From an uncultured Enterovibrio sp. (GTDB lineage: Bacteria > Pseudomonadota > Gammaproteobacteria > Enterobacterales > Vibrionaceae), in contig CAMRDW010000013.1 of assembly GCA_947041315.1 (NCBI GenBank), positions 1-32,912 on the forward strand: a stretch of 32,912 bases of DNA. Direction: 5' to 3'. A model generated the notes under the pieces. That model searched no databases, was not told the DNA's origin, and worked only from the letters and a program-made list of their open reading frames with translations. This document shows positions 10,183 through 17,959 of the stretch, in pieces. Made by a program: the position numbers and the translations under genes. Positions within the stretch are counted from its first letter, which is position 1. The number at the start of each line of letters is the position of its first letter.

Positions 10183-10214
10183 AAAACAGGCCATCATTTT
10201 GGCCTGTTTTTTTT
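10183..10214 (+). terminator. Terminator after ppiD
   Basis: AACAGGCC (10185-10192) and GGCCTGTT (10201-10208) pair around an 8-base loop, followed by a long T-run. Confidence 0.92.
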
Positions 10215-10285
10215 AAAAAAGGTAATAATTGCATTTTATTCATATACTCTCATTACATTTAATCTAAACGAAGAGAGTGTACTTC

Positions 10286-10573
10286 ATGATAAAATCTTGC
10301 ATTTCCTCCCTCATTATTGCTTTTTCTGTTCTTTTGACTCCTATCGCGGCGGCTGAAAAGCCTGAAGGATCACAAGCAATAGAAGTCAATATTAACCAAG
10401 CCGATGCTGAAGAGTTTGATAAATATTTGGATGGGGTTGGGGAGAAAAAAGCGCAAGCCATTATCGATTACCGTGATAAACATGGGCAATTTAAATCCGT
10501 TGAAGGATTGACGAATGTGAAGGGTATCGGACCCGGGTTATTGGAAAAAAACAAAGAAAAATTAGTACTTTAA
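10286..10573 (+). CDS. ComEA-like secreted helix-hairpin-helix DNA-binding protein
   Basis: This small exported protein resembles periplasmic ComEA, which in Vibrio binds incoming DNA during natural transformation. The ATG at 10286 is chosen over an in-frame GTG at 10277 because GAAGAGAG lies at a suitable distance and the resulting 95-residue protein begins with a signal peptide (MIKSCISS, a hydrophobic core, then TPIAAA before EKPEG). The mature part is a double helix-hairpin-helix unit: VNINQADAEEFDKYLDGVGE, then IDYRDKHGQFKSVEGL, then NVKGIGPGLLEKN. Its place directly after ppiD matches Vibrio cholerae, where the comEA gene follows ppiD. A strong terminator follows. Small HhH proteins of this kind also occur without a proven competence role (for example YbaV), so the function remains inferred. 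Confidence 0.85.
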   Translation: MIKSCISSLIIAFSVLLTPIAAAEKPEGSQAIEVNINQADAEEFDKYLDGVGEKKAQAIIDYRDKHGQFKSVEGLTNVKGIGPGLLEKNKEKLVL

Positions 10574-10589
10574 GTGTCATTTAGAACTT

Positions 10590-10618
10590 GGGGAGCGCCT
10601 CTCCCCTGCGTTTTTTTT
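10590..10618 (+). terminator. Terminator after the comEA-like gene
   Basis: GGGGAG (10590-10595) and CTCCCC (10601-10606) pair with a 5-base loop, then TGCG and eight T residues. Confidence 0.88.
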
Positions 10619-11459
10619 CTCTGTACTCGTTATTATTTTCCTATATGCGGAATGTCGGTTAGATATCTTTGGCTACCCGATTGTACATTAAGTCGAGACA
10701 AGCAATAGCCACAATCATCTTCACCATCATAGATTGAAGATCTGCGCCCAATAACGCGGAACCCATCAAGCGGGGGTAACAATGAATCAATTTTTTCGCC
10801 TCCCCACACAAAAAGCCAAGTCATTGAATTTAAGAGTAAATTAAGACTATTCGGGAGAGGGGCTATCAAGTCTATATGTTACCCTCGCGGCTTGTAATTT
10901 AATTGCTCCCGTCCATTTATATGGCTTCGCCATATTCTGATTAAAAAAGATCACAAAAGTGTGGCGTTTTTCCTTTTGATTTTCTTTTGAGGTCAAACGA
11001 TCTCGTTTTAAAAAACGCCTCACTAAAATTGAAAACCCTATTTTAATCTGATTTAGCCAAGAGGCATGCTTGGACATACAGTGAAAAGCTATCTTATGAG
11101 ATGGCTCTCTTAAATAAGAAATGGGGTTTTCATATTTTTCAAAATGTTGATTTTCTTTTAATATTCTACCTCCATTGGTTATTTCTAAAATTATGAATAA
11201 AGGCTTAGCTTAGCTGCATAAAATCTGATAAGGGGACGTGTTATTAAACGAGGATGTGCGGGTTCGTATTGCATCAGGTGTAGCGTAAATCGTAAATCAG
11301 CCAAGCCTGAATAGATGTCAGAGCGACACATTTTAAGTCTTCATTAAACGAGAAATAAGCAAAGGAAACAGGAAAAACCCATGCGGAAATGGTATCCAAG
11401 GGATAAAAACACCTTGCGTTCTACGGAGCGTCCATCTAGGTCTGATTCATTTTTGCAGA
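10619..11459. other. Gene-poor stretch with possible eroded ORFs
   Basis: About 840 bp lie here without a supportable gene. On the minus strand two overlapping open frames in different phases (11077-10847 and 10869-10633) have somewhat protein-like stretches, such as WLFVWGGEKIDSLL and YDGEDDCGYCLSRL, ending in TDIPHIGK. Neither has a ribosome binding site, and I recognise no family. They could be the two halves of one gene broken by a frameshift. A small palindrome, ATATGGC-TTC-GCCATAT, lies near 10918-10934. The rest, about 11100-11459, shows nothing recognisable. Confidence 0.4.
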
Positions 11460-11492
11460 TCCAAAAGGGGGAGTCATTGACCCCCTTTTGGA
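11460..11492. terminator. Hairpin downstream of pepT
   Basis: TCCAAAAGGGGG (11460-11471) and CCCCCTTTTGGA (11481-11492) form a perfect 12-bp stem with a 9-base loop, 26 bases beyond the pepT stop. The T-rich side is on the plus strand, so it is probably a stabilising 3' end or rho-assisted stop for pepT rather than a textbook minus-strand terminator. Confidence 0.6.
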
Positions 11493-11518
11493 CGTTTTCT
11501 TTAGTTTTAAAAGAGGTG

Positions 11519-12739
11519 TTAGGCGGTCTCGACTAAACGGTAGGCCACTTTAAAGCTCTCTATAAAAGAAGGAATAGGAAGAAATTCATAGGGACTGTGG
11601 AAATGGTGAGCGCCTGTAAAGAAATTCGGTGTAAAAAGGCCACGGGCAGACAATGCGGAGCCGTCGGTGCCCCCTCTCATTGGGATCGTGCGTGCGGGAA
11701 TGTCTAAATAGAGAAGGGTGTCATACAGGCGTTTCAACGCGTGAGTATGATCTCCCATTGATTGGGCGATATTGCTGTAGACGTCGGTGATATTCAGTTC
11801 AATGTGCGCTTTGGGGTGTTTTTCTTTAAGGAAGGCAGTCAAGGTTTTGAGGTATGCTTTTCGTCTTTCAAACTGAGACAAATCAAAATCTCGGATGGCC
11901 ACATTGATGCAGGCTCGGTTTTGATTTCCTTTCATGTCTGTGACCCAAAAATACCCTTCACGGCCTTCTGTTTCTTCGGGTTTCCCCTTGTCTGCCAACA
12001 TATGAATAAAATCGCAGGCAATCAAATTGGGGTTCACCAATACATTTTTGGCGCTCATGGGGTGTGCGGTGATCCCTTCAATGTTTAATTGCGCGCTGGC
12101 TGCGTTAAACGTTTCATAAATTACCTCACCGCGTTGGCAGCAATCGATGGTGTAGCAGTTTTCAACAGGAAAAAGTGCCATGGGAAGGGCTTTTGCGCCG
12201 CGCAAGCCAATTTCTTCATCCGGTAAAAAGGCAAAATAGATGTCACCGTGAGAGAAGGGGTTTTCTTTGAGGCTTTTGGCTAAAGACATCATCACTGAAA
12301 TGGCGGCTTTGTTGTCTGCCCCTAACACACTGGTCCCGTCGCTAAAGAGGATCTCTTGTCCTAAATAGTCTTTGAGGGCAGGGTGTGTGTCCTCATTGAT
12401 GGAAAACCCGGTTTCTGCGTTTAAACACAAAGGTGTCCCTTCATAGCGGCGTAATTGTGGGTGAATCTCGGGGCTTAACCCCACATCGACAGTGTCGAGG
12501 TGCGCAACAAAACCCAAGGTGGCCGCCTCGGGTTTCGTCCCGGGTAGGCGGGCAATCAAAATGCTATTTTCAAGTAAGGTGGTTTCATTAAAACCCAAGG
12601 CGTTTAAATCGTCTTGCAGTAAAACGGCCAAGGTGCGTTGCCCTTCAGACGAAGGTAAAACAGAGCAAGCTTCATTTGATTGACTGCTTATGGCCACATA
12701 GCGGTAAAAATGTTCAAGTAAGGTTGATTCTAAATTCAT
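11519..12739 (-). CDS. pepT: Peptidase T (tripeptide aminopeptidase, M20 family)
   Basis: Peptidase T is a cytoplasmic two-zinc aminopeptidase that removes the N-terminal residue from tripeptides. The start at MNLESTLLEHF gives 406 residues (E. coli PepT has 408) and follows AAAGGAAAAACA. The longer frame to 12829 overlaps the upstream gene and adds 30 unmatched residues. Metal and catalytic residues are visible: His80 and Asp82 in GFVAHLDTVD, Asp142 in GADNKAAISV, Glu175-Glu176 in LPDEEIGLRG, and a late His in HHFHSPYEFLP. The dimerisation-type lid domain lies between, at about 205-315. The gene lies 64 bases after the AbgT-family transporter gene on the same strand, suggesting uptake of a small peptide followed by cleavage. 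Peptidase T is a firm assignment; the functional link is inference. Confidence 0.95.
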   Translation of the reverse strand: MNLESTLLEHFYRYVAISSQSNEACSVLPSSEGQRTLAVLLQDDLNALGFNETTLLENSILIARLPGTKPEAATLGFVAHLDTVDVGLSPEIHPQLRRYEGTPLCLNAETGFSINEDTHPALKDYLGQEILFSDGTSVLGADNKAAISVMMSLAKSLKENPFSHGDIYFAFLPDEEIGLRGAKALPMALFPVENCYTIDCCQRGEVIYETFNAASAQLNIEGITAHPMSAKNVLVNPNLIACDFIHMLADKGKPEETEGREGYFWVTDMKGNQNRACINVAIRDFDLSQFERRKAYLKTLTAFLKEKHPKAHIELNITDVYSNIAQSMGDHTHALKRLYDTLLYLDIPARTIPMRGGTDGSALSARGLFTPNFFTGAHHFHSPYEFLPIPSFIESFKVAYRLVETA

Positions 12740-12803
12740 TGTTTTTCCTTTGTCTTTTTTTAGTGCTAAAGCGTGATGCTTTACATAAAAGGGGATTTTT
12801 TCA

Positions 12804-14348
12804 TTATTGTGGGGGATAAGTGTACCCACTGTTAAAACCTAAAGGGATGTTAAAACCCCAAAACAAATAAAGCATGAGGGTCAGCACAACAAGCAAACCG
12901 AAGGTGTAAGGCAGCATCATGGAAACCAAGGTGCCAATGCCTGCGTTTGAGCAATACCTTTGCATAAAAGAAAGGATTAAGGGGTAAAAAGCGAACAAGG
13001 GGGTGCTGACGTTGACTGCACTGTCAGAAATACGAAATGCCGCTTGGGTTAATTCAGGCGATAAGCCGACCGCCATGAGCATGGGAACCAAAATAGGGGC
13101 AAGGATGGCCCATTTTGAGGATGAAGATGTGATCACAAGGTTAAGGCAAGCGGTTAAAAAGATAACGCCGAGCAAGGTCAGTTGCTCTGGCATGTTCAGT
13201 GTTTTTAAGGCTTCAGCGCCCGATAGCGCAATCAGGCTACCGATGTTTGAACGCCCAAAGCAATAAAGAAATTGAGCGCAAAAAAACGAAAATACAATGA
13301 AGGAAACCAAAGACAGACAGATTTTTTCCATGGAATACGTCACGTCTTTTGCTGAAGAAAAGCGTTTACTTGCAAAACCATAGATTAAACCCGGAACAGC
13401 AAAGAAGAGCAAAAATAAAGGAACAATCAGGCGCATTGCAGGAGCGTCAGGGCTTGTCAGAGTGCCGTCAGGGGCTCGGAACAGGGAGTTATCTGGGATA
13501 AAAAGGGCAACAAATAGCACAAGCAGTGTAACTAAAGCAAGATTCGCAACACGAAACGCGCGATTATCTAAGGCAGAAAAAGCGGCATTTGACGGCGCTG
13601 TTTGCTTTACATTTACAGGCAAACTGGTGGTCAAACGCGGCTCCACTATTTTGTCTGTGATATACCAGCAAATCGCGATGACGGCAAACGTGGAAGAAAG
13701 GGAATAGAAATAATTGCAAAGCACATTCACCTTGTAGCTTGGGTCAAGCAAGCGAGCTCCGGACTCAGTGAAACCTGCCAAAATCGGGTCAATGATTGAG
13801 GGGGTGTAGGAGGCTGTAAATCCTCCTGCTAATCCGGCAAATCCGGCGGCGATCCCCGCTAAAGGGTGTTTTCCTGTTTTGTAAAATATGTAGGCGGACA
13901 TCGGCATTAAAATCACATAAGCGGAGTCGGATGCGACGTGTGCCAAGATACCAATGAAGATCACCGAAGGGGTCACCGCGTAAAGAGGAATAAAAGAAAG
14001 GAGCTTGGTTAATGCGGCATTGATATACCCTGAGCCTTCAGCGATTCCGATACCGAGTGTAGCCACGATGACGACCCCAAGAGGCGGAAAATTAACGAAA
14101 TTATTCACCATGGAACCGAAAAACGTCATTAATTGTGTTGACGAAAGAAGGTTAACGATTTGAATGGGCTCTTGTGTGAGAGGGTGAACATAATCAAAGG
14201 TGACGCTTGATAAAAAAGAAGATAAAAGAATACAGGCGAGGGTGGCAAAGAAAAATAAAACAGTGATATCAGGGATTTTATTCCCTAATGTTTCAATTTT
14301 GTCGAGCCAGGTTCTTTTTAGATAAAGAGGTGAAGTGTGGGAGTGCAT
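12804..14348 (-). CDS. AbgT-family transporter (p-aminobenzoyl-glutamate transporter-like)
   Basis: This 514-residue inner-membrane protein belongs to the AbgT family, whose members import p-aminobenzoyl-glutamate or related dipeptides, or export sulfonamides. It begins with a short polar stretch and a first membrane helix at about 28-50 (DITVLFFFATLACILLSS). Many further helices follow. Family-typical segments include GIGIAEGSGYI, AHVASDSAYVILMP, GFAGLAGGFTASYTPS and TSSSSKWAILAPILVPM, the last with the Ser-rich turn and SKW typical of AbgT. AAGGAAATAAAGC precedes the ATG. It lies upstream of pepT with a 64-base gap and no terminator between, so the two are likely co-transcribed. The substrate is unknown; a peptide is suggested by the neighbour rather than by the protein itself. 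Confidence 0.9.
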   Translation of the reverse strand: MHSHTSPLYLKRTWLDKIETLGNKIPDITVLFFFATLACILLSSFLSSVTFDYVHPLTQEPIQIVNLLSSTQLMTFFGSMVNNFVNFPPLGVVIVATLGIGIAEGSGYINAALTKLLSFIPLYAVTPSVIFIGILAHVASDSAYVILMPMSAYIFYKTGKHPLAGIAAGFAGLAGGFTASYTPSIIDPILAGFTESGARLLDPSYKVNVLCNYFYSLSSTFAVIAICWYITDKIVEPRLTTSLPVNVKQTAPSNAAFSALDNRAFRVANLALVTLLVLFVALFIPDNSLFRAPDGTLTSPDAPAMRLIVPLFLLFFAVPGLIYGFASKRFSSAKDVTYSMEKICLSLVSFIVFSFFCAQFLYCFGRSNIGSLIALSGAEALKTLNMPEQLTLLGVIFLTACLNLVITSSSSKWAILAPILVPMLMAVGLSPELTQAAFRISDSAVNVSTPLFAFYPLILSFMQRYCSNAGIGTLVSMMLPYTFGLLVVLTLMLYLFWGFNIPLGFNSGYTYPPQ

Positions 14349-14522
14349 GCTTTATTTCCTTATATCATTTTCATTATATTTGAGAATGCGGGAGGATTTT
14401 TAACCTCCTTCATACACCGTCTTTTTATTTATAAGGTGTTGGCGAAGTACATTGACCAGCCTTGTGCGCATGATTCCAAGCTTGAGAAGTGCCATCCTAT
14501 TTCACTCTGGCAAAGACGAGTG
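14349..14522. promoter_or_regulatory. Upstream region of the AbgT-family gene
   Basis: On the minus strand a TATAAT lies at 14378-14373, about 25 bases before the start codon, without a clear -35 box. Just upstream of it is an inverted repeat, GGGAGG (14390-14395) with CCTCC (14404-14408). This may be the promoter and an operator-like site, but no regulator is recognised. Confidence 0.3.
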
Positions 14523-14684
14523 ATACCAATCTCATTAAACATTTGATGATTCTTGCTTGATAAAATTACCGATAACATGGTCCTGAATTTCTCAATTCGA
14601 ATAACGCGTTATCGACAATTCACGTTTTGTTCTGACTGATTTTTCCTGCGCAATGTCTGATTAACTACGTAATGGAATGGGTAT
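14523..14684 (-). repeat. MITE-like repeat, copy A (full length)
   Basis: A 162-bp element with imperfect inverted ends: ATACCAATCTCATTAA on the left, and ATACCCATTCCATTACG when the right end is read on the other strand. Read on the minus strand, the interior (GACATTGCGCAGGAAAAAT, GATAACGCGTTATTCGAATT, GAGAAATTCA, ATCAAGCAAGAAT) lines up along its whole length with copy B at 20088-20267. It has no coding capacity. Confidence 0.8.
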
Positions 14685-14923
14685 GAATGCGATGACCTGG
14701 AGTATTCAGGTTGAGCCATGAAAGATCTGAGCGGTTCAAAGATAAATCACTCGACAAGGATTATGCAACAAGAGACTGCATGGTTTCATTAAATTTAACT
14801 TCTTCCTTATCGCCCTCCATTTTGAAGGCGTCAGGGTGTTAGCTTGTGCTCACGATCCTCATCAGATCGTGCGTCTATGTTCATGGTGTTCGTTCTCGGG
14901 CTGTCTGGCTTTATCTTTATACA
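14685..14923. other. Intergenic stretch, nothing recognised
   Basis: AT-rich sequence between the MITE-like repeat and an ERIC element. A perfect 7-bp hairpin, CACGATC (14851-14857) with GATCGTG (14865-14871), is present. No gene is supported. Confidence 0.4.
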
Positions 14924-15050
14924 TATACCCAAAGTAATTGAAGATGTGTGTAGGCGGCAAGCGAGTGAAGCCCCTGAACATAGAGAGACGATGTGATTGG
15001 GCTGAACGAGCGTAGCCAACCCCCACGCAGCTTCAAAGGCGAGGGGGATA
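14924..15050 (+). repeat. ERIC-like element, copy 1 (full length)
   Basis: A 127-bp element from TATACCCAAAGTAATTG to GAGGGGGATA. It contains the ERIC core: GCGAGTGAAGCCCCTGA, then GATGTGATTGGGCTGAACGAG, then CGTAGCCAAC and GCAGCTTCAAAGGCG. The length matches the usual 126-127 bp of ERIC. It lies downstream of the tRNA-Pro gene. Confidence 0.9.
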
Positions 15051-15183
15051 AAGGGGATAAGACGCTCTGAATGCAGACATGAAGAAACACAGAAAAAAGA
15101 AAAGACACAGGCGGTCATCAGGGATTGGGTGATAGCGGCGCGCGGTGTTCATAAGAGGCGGATGTGTTCGTTCTGATATAACG

Positions 15184-15213
15184 AAAAAACCCGCAAATCA
15201 TAGATTTACGGGC
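15184..15213 (-). terminator. Terminator of the tRNA-Pro gene
   Basis: On the minus strand GCCCGTAAATC, a 3-base loop, and GATTTGCGGG are followed by six T residues. It begins about 9 bases after the tRNA 3' end. Confidence 0.88.
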
Positions 15214-15221
15214 TTAAATAT

Positions 15222-15298
15222 TGGTCGGTCTGACAGGATTTGAACCTGCGACCCCTACTCCCCCAGAGTAGTGCGCTACCAAGCTGCGCTACAGACCG
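15222..15298 (-). tRNA. proL: tRNA-Pro (anticodon GGG)
   Basis: A 77-base tRNA with encoded CCA. The acceptor stem pairs CGGTCTG with CAGACCG. The D-arm has GCGC-AGCTTGGTA-GCGC, the anticodon stem CTACT/AGTAG encloses CTGGGGG (anticodon GGG, reading CCC and CCU), and the T-arm has GTTCAAATC. A tRNA-Pro(GGG) gene also lies next to yejM in E. coli (proL), supporting the synteny. A near-consensus promoter precedes it and a terminator follows. Confidence 0.97.
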
Positions 15299-15312
15299 AC
15301 TCGATGGAAAGC

Positions 15313-15341
15313 ATATTACGAAGAGCGACTCTCCCTGTCAA
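15313..15341 (-). promoter_or_regulatory. Strong sigma-70 promoter of tRNA-Pro
   Basis: On the minus strand a perfect TTGACA (15341-15336) and TAATAT (15318-15313) are 17 bases apart, placing the start a few bases before the mature tRNA 5' end. It lies between the yejM stop and the tRNA, so the tRNA is transcribed independently of yejM. Confidence 0.88.
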
Positions 15342-15415
15342 TTGTCTTTCTCTATTAATTGCTTATTTTTTTGCTAAGTGCTCAATAATAAAACGATTTG
15401 TGTGTTTTTTTATCA

Positions 15416-17284
15416 TTATTCGTCCTTGTAATAGAAACGTTGTAGCTCGTGCATGACTTGCATTAAGACTGACAATTGCGGTTTGTCTTCCGGTTGAAGT
15501 TTGTAATTTGAGTCATAGACGCGGTAGTTTCCAAATTTATCCACGACCGTAATTTTTTCAGGTTGAACCACCACAATGTCTCGACTGTCGCCTGCTATCA
15601 CCCACTCTCTTTGCAATTCGGTTAATTCAAATAAATTATGCCCGCTTGCGTAACTTTTAGAGGGACTGTTTACGGACAAGACGCCTTCCATTAAGGTTGG
15701 AACAAGATCAAGGTGTGAACTGAATGTAGCGATTTTTTGTGGTGCTTTATTCGGCCAGTGGATCACGAGAGGCACTTGCAGTTGGTATTGGCTGTAATTG
15801 CTGTTTGAACCCCAACTGTTTGAACCTGTTTCGTTAAATTCAATGCCGTGGTTAGACGTAATGACCACCACCGTGTTGTCGAGTTGTCCGTTTAATTTTA
15901 ACGACTCAAAAAGAAGAGCAAGAAGACCGTCGACATAAAAAGCCGCATTGTTGTAGCTGTTTTTAAGCAGTAACGCGGTTTTCTCTTCTTGGATGCTGAC
16001 GTCATTGTCAAGAGAGGGCTGAAAGGGGCGGATGTAGTCTCCATCCGTTTCATATTTGGCCACATTTTTTAGTTCAAGGTAGGCAAACCAAGGCGTGTGC
16101 TTCTTTCTTTGAGTTAACCAGTGATCCAATTTATCTGTGGCTTCTTTGTCTGCAAGCCAAGGTGATTTGGATTTAACCGGGTGTTTTGACGCATTCTCTT
16201 CTCGAAAAATACTTTGATAATAAAGAGAATTTTTAAAGTTATCTGCGCTAAAAAGGCCAAATTGATATTCTTGTTCTTCAAGCGTTTGTACCAGGACAGG
16301 GGTGAGTCCTTCATTTCGGATGTTGGATGCATAGCTTCCTGGTAGGCCATAAAAAAGACCAAAAAGACCGGCCATGGCATCATTGCTTGAACTGTAGTGA
16401 TGCGTGAATTGGATATTTTCTTGAGCAAAATTCGACAAATTAGGCATGACCACGGGATTGAGCATGTCAGAGCGTAAGCTGTCAATCATGACGACAAGAA
16501 TATTTTGAGGTGCTTTTCCCGTGGGCGAAAATAAAATGTTATCCATTGGATAGCGAATTTCATTGTTGTATTTTACGGCAATCTCATCACGACGCCGCTG
16601 GTATTCTTGGCGGTCAAGTAAACCGTATTTTTCCATGAAGGTTTTCGCGGTGAGAGGATAAGAAATAGGAAAATTCGAGCGCTGTGATGTCACGGGGCGG
16701 TATAAATACGCATCGGCCCAAATGTGGATCAGGTGACTTGAAATAAAACAGCTGGCAAACATGATGGCGATGGGGACGCCGACATTTTTATGTGACAGCT
16801 GGCGTCTTTTTCGCCATATCCATTCAGACAAGGCGAGTTCTAAAAGAAAAATGGAAGGCACACCAATGAACAAATATTGCCATTGGGCATTCATGTCTGT
16901 TTTTTCGCCACTTAAGAGCAGTTCCCAAACCAAAGGTGTGAGATGAAGATGCAAGGTTTCGTAGGCATAAATATCCAGCAGCATGAGGGTTAAACCCCCG
17001 GTTGCGACCAAAACAGCAAAAAGGCGCATTAATTTTTTAGAAGGGATCACAAAGCTGGCTGGAAAAATAATCAGGATATAAACAGCAAAAACAAGAAAGC
17101 TAAAATGGCCAACCCAGTTTAAGAGTTGATAAATTTGCCCAAGCAGGGTTTCAGGCCAGCCCGATTGGGTGATATAGCGTGTTCCAAGTAACATCGCGGC
17201 GATGATGTTAAAGAAACTGAACCAATGGCCCCAGCTTATCAATTGCGATACATTGTCTTTGTCGGTGTTTCCGCGGTCTACCAT
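15416..17284 (-). CDS. yejM: Inner-membrane LPS regulator YejM/PbgA (LapC)
   Basis: YejM (PbgA, LapC) senses lipopolysaccharide in the inner membrane and controls LpxC turnover through LapB and FtsH. The 622-residue protein aligns along its length with E. coli YejM (586). Five membrane helices occupy roughly 16-38, 58-80, 85-107, 134-154 and 168-188. The linker with IWADAYLYRPVTSQRSNFP is highly typical, and a sulfatase-like periplasmic domain starts at about 260 (NILVVMIDSL, Asp268). At the site where E. coli has two Thr in SSGNTTDNG this protein has SSSNDAMAG, so the proposed catalytic Thr302 is absent. The gene follows yejL on the same strand, but 379 bases away. The start is followed by the family-like VSQLISWGHWF motif; its ribosome binding site is weak. 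Confidence 0.95.
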   Translation of the reverse strand: MVDRGNTDKDNVSQLISWGHWFSFFNIIAAMLLGTRYITQSGWPETLLGQIYQLLNWVGHFSFLVFAVYILIIFPASFVIPSKKLMRLFAVLVATGGLTLMLLDIYAYETLHLHLTPLVWELLLSGEKTDMNAQWQYLFIGVPSIFLLELALSEWIWRKRRQLSHKNVGVPIAIMFASCFISSHLIHIWADAYLYRPVTSQRSNFPISYPLTAKTFMEKYGLLDRQEYQRRRDEIAVKYNNEIRYPMDNILFSPTGKAPQNILVVMIDSLRSDMLNPVVMPNLSNFAQENIQFTHHYSSSNDAMAGLFGLFYGLPGSYASNIRNEGLTPVLVQTLEEQEYQFGLFSADNFKNSLYYQSIFREENASKHPVKSKSPWLADKEATDKLDHWLTQRKKHTPWFAYLELKNVAKYETDGDYIRPFQPSLDNDVSIQEEKTALLLKNSYNNAAFYVDGLLALLFESLKLNGQLDNTVVVITSNHGIEFNETGSNSWGSNSNYSQYQLQVPLVIHWPNKAPQKIATFSSHLDLVPTLMEGVLSVNSPSKSYASGHNLFELTELQREWVIAGDSRDIVVVQPEKITVVDKFGNYRVYDSNYKLQPEDKPQLSVLMQVMHELQRFYYKDE

Positions 17285-17663
17285 AAATGGTTCATTCTTC
17301 TATGTTCTGCTTTGTATTCGCAGGGTAGCAATGAAACGAGGCTACAGGTTGCGATGCAATGGAGTGAGATTGTTTTCTTTCTGGAACGCGATAAAAGCAA
17401 CAAATAATAAAAGCATTTATGCGAGATCCATAAAACGTGAACATCTATTTTTCATGACGTTATTGCGCCTAATCAGCGTGATATGCATGACGAGGATGCG
17501 TTTTTTGTTGTCGCTTTTGAGTGCACCTACAGTGAAGGGCGACACCGATAAGAAGCGAAAACGAAATTTGCATTGAACGCGTGTTTTTATGGGGTCAACG
17601 TGGCGGTTGACAGTCCCAAACGCATTCAAATTATTTTAATATTCCCTTAGGTTATAGGGGAAT
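17285..17663. other. Unusually long gap between yejL and yejM
   Basis: In E. coli these two genes are close together; here 379 bases intervene. On the minus strand TTCCCC and AGGGAA, just after the yejL stop, form a weak terminator-like hairpin (about 17643-17663). A second inverted repeat, GTCAAC (17594-17599) with GTTGAC (17606-17611), lies next to it. No ORF here has a good ribosome binding site, and no copy of the two repeat families was seen. Confidence 0.55.
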
Positions 17664-17882
17664 TTACTTCGTATCAATGGAAGAGAGCAGGGCTTGTGCA
17701 AATTTCTCTGCAATCAATTGCCTTTGATGAACAGGCAAATTCGTATTGATAATGTTGGTAGCAATGTTTCCTAAAATCATTAACGAAAGATCCGTTTTGG
17801 TTTTATGTTTTTCCAGAACATCAATCATGTCCCCTAAAATTTCTTCCACTCTTTTATCTTGATATTTTGAGATGACAGGCAT
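17664..17882 (-). CDS. yejL: YejL family protein (DUF1414)
   Basis: A 72-residue cytoplasmic protein of unknown function that closely follows E. coli YejL: the start [16 protein letters not shown], the conserved block [18 protein letters not shown], then TNIINTNLP and the ending FAQALLSSI. It is divergent from yejK, the arrangement seen in E. coli and Vibrio. Both genes probably share the 77-base promoter region between them. No catalytic motif is visible; it is small, mostly helical and lacks a signal peptide. Confidence 0.93.
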   Translation of the reverse strand: MPVISKYQDKRVEEILGDMIDVLEKHKTKTDLSLMILGNIATNIINTNLPVHQRQLIAEKFAQALLSSIDTK

Positions 17883-17891
17883 AACAAACCT

Positions 17892-17922
17892 TTGGCGTGT
17901 TCAAATAGAAGTTGGATATAAT
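17892..17922 (+). promoter_or_regulatory. Candidate yejK promoter
   Basis: TATAAT at 17917-17922 has TTGGCG (17892-17897) 19 bases upstream, a slightly long spacing. It lies about 40 bases before the yejK start, in the shared region with divergent yejL. Confidence 0.4.
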
Positions 17923-17959
17923 ACCTCACTCTTTAGTTTGACGAGAAATCTTTTCAATT

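Noticed and set aside
12740..12829. N-terminal extension of pepT
   Set aside because: It would overlap the upstream transporter gene, and the shorter start fits the family length and has a good ribosome binding site.
14831..15118. Minus-strand open frame over the region beside tRNA-Pro
   Set aside because: It is largely the translation of an ERIC element and has no start signals.
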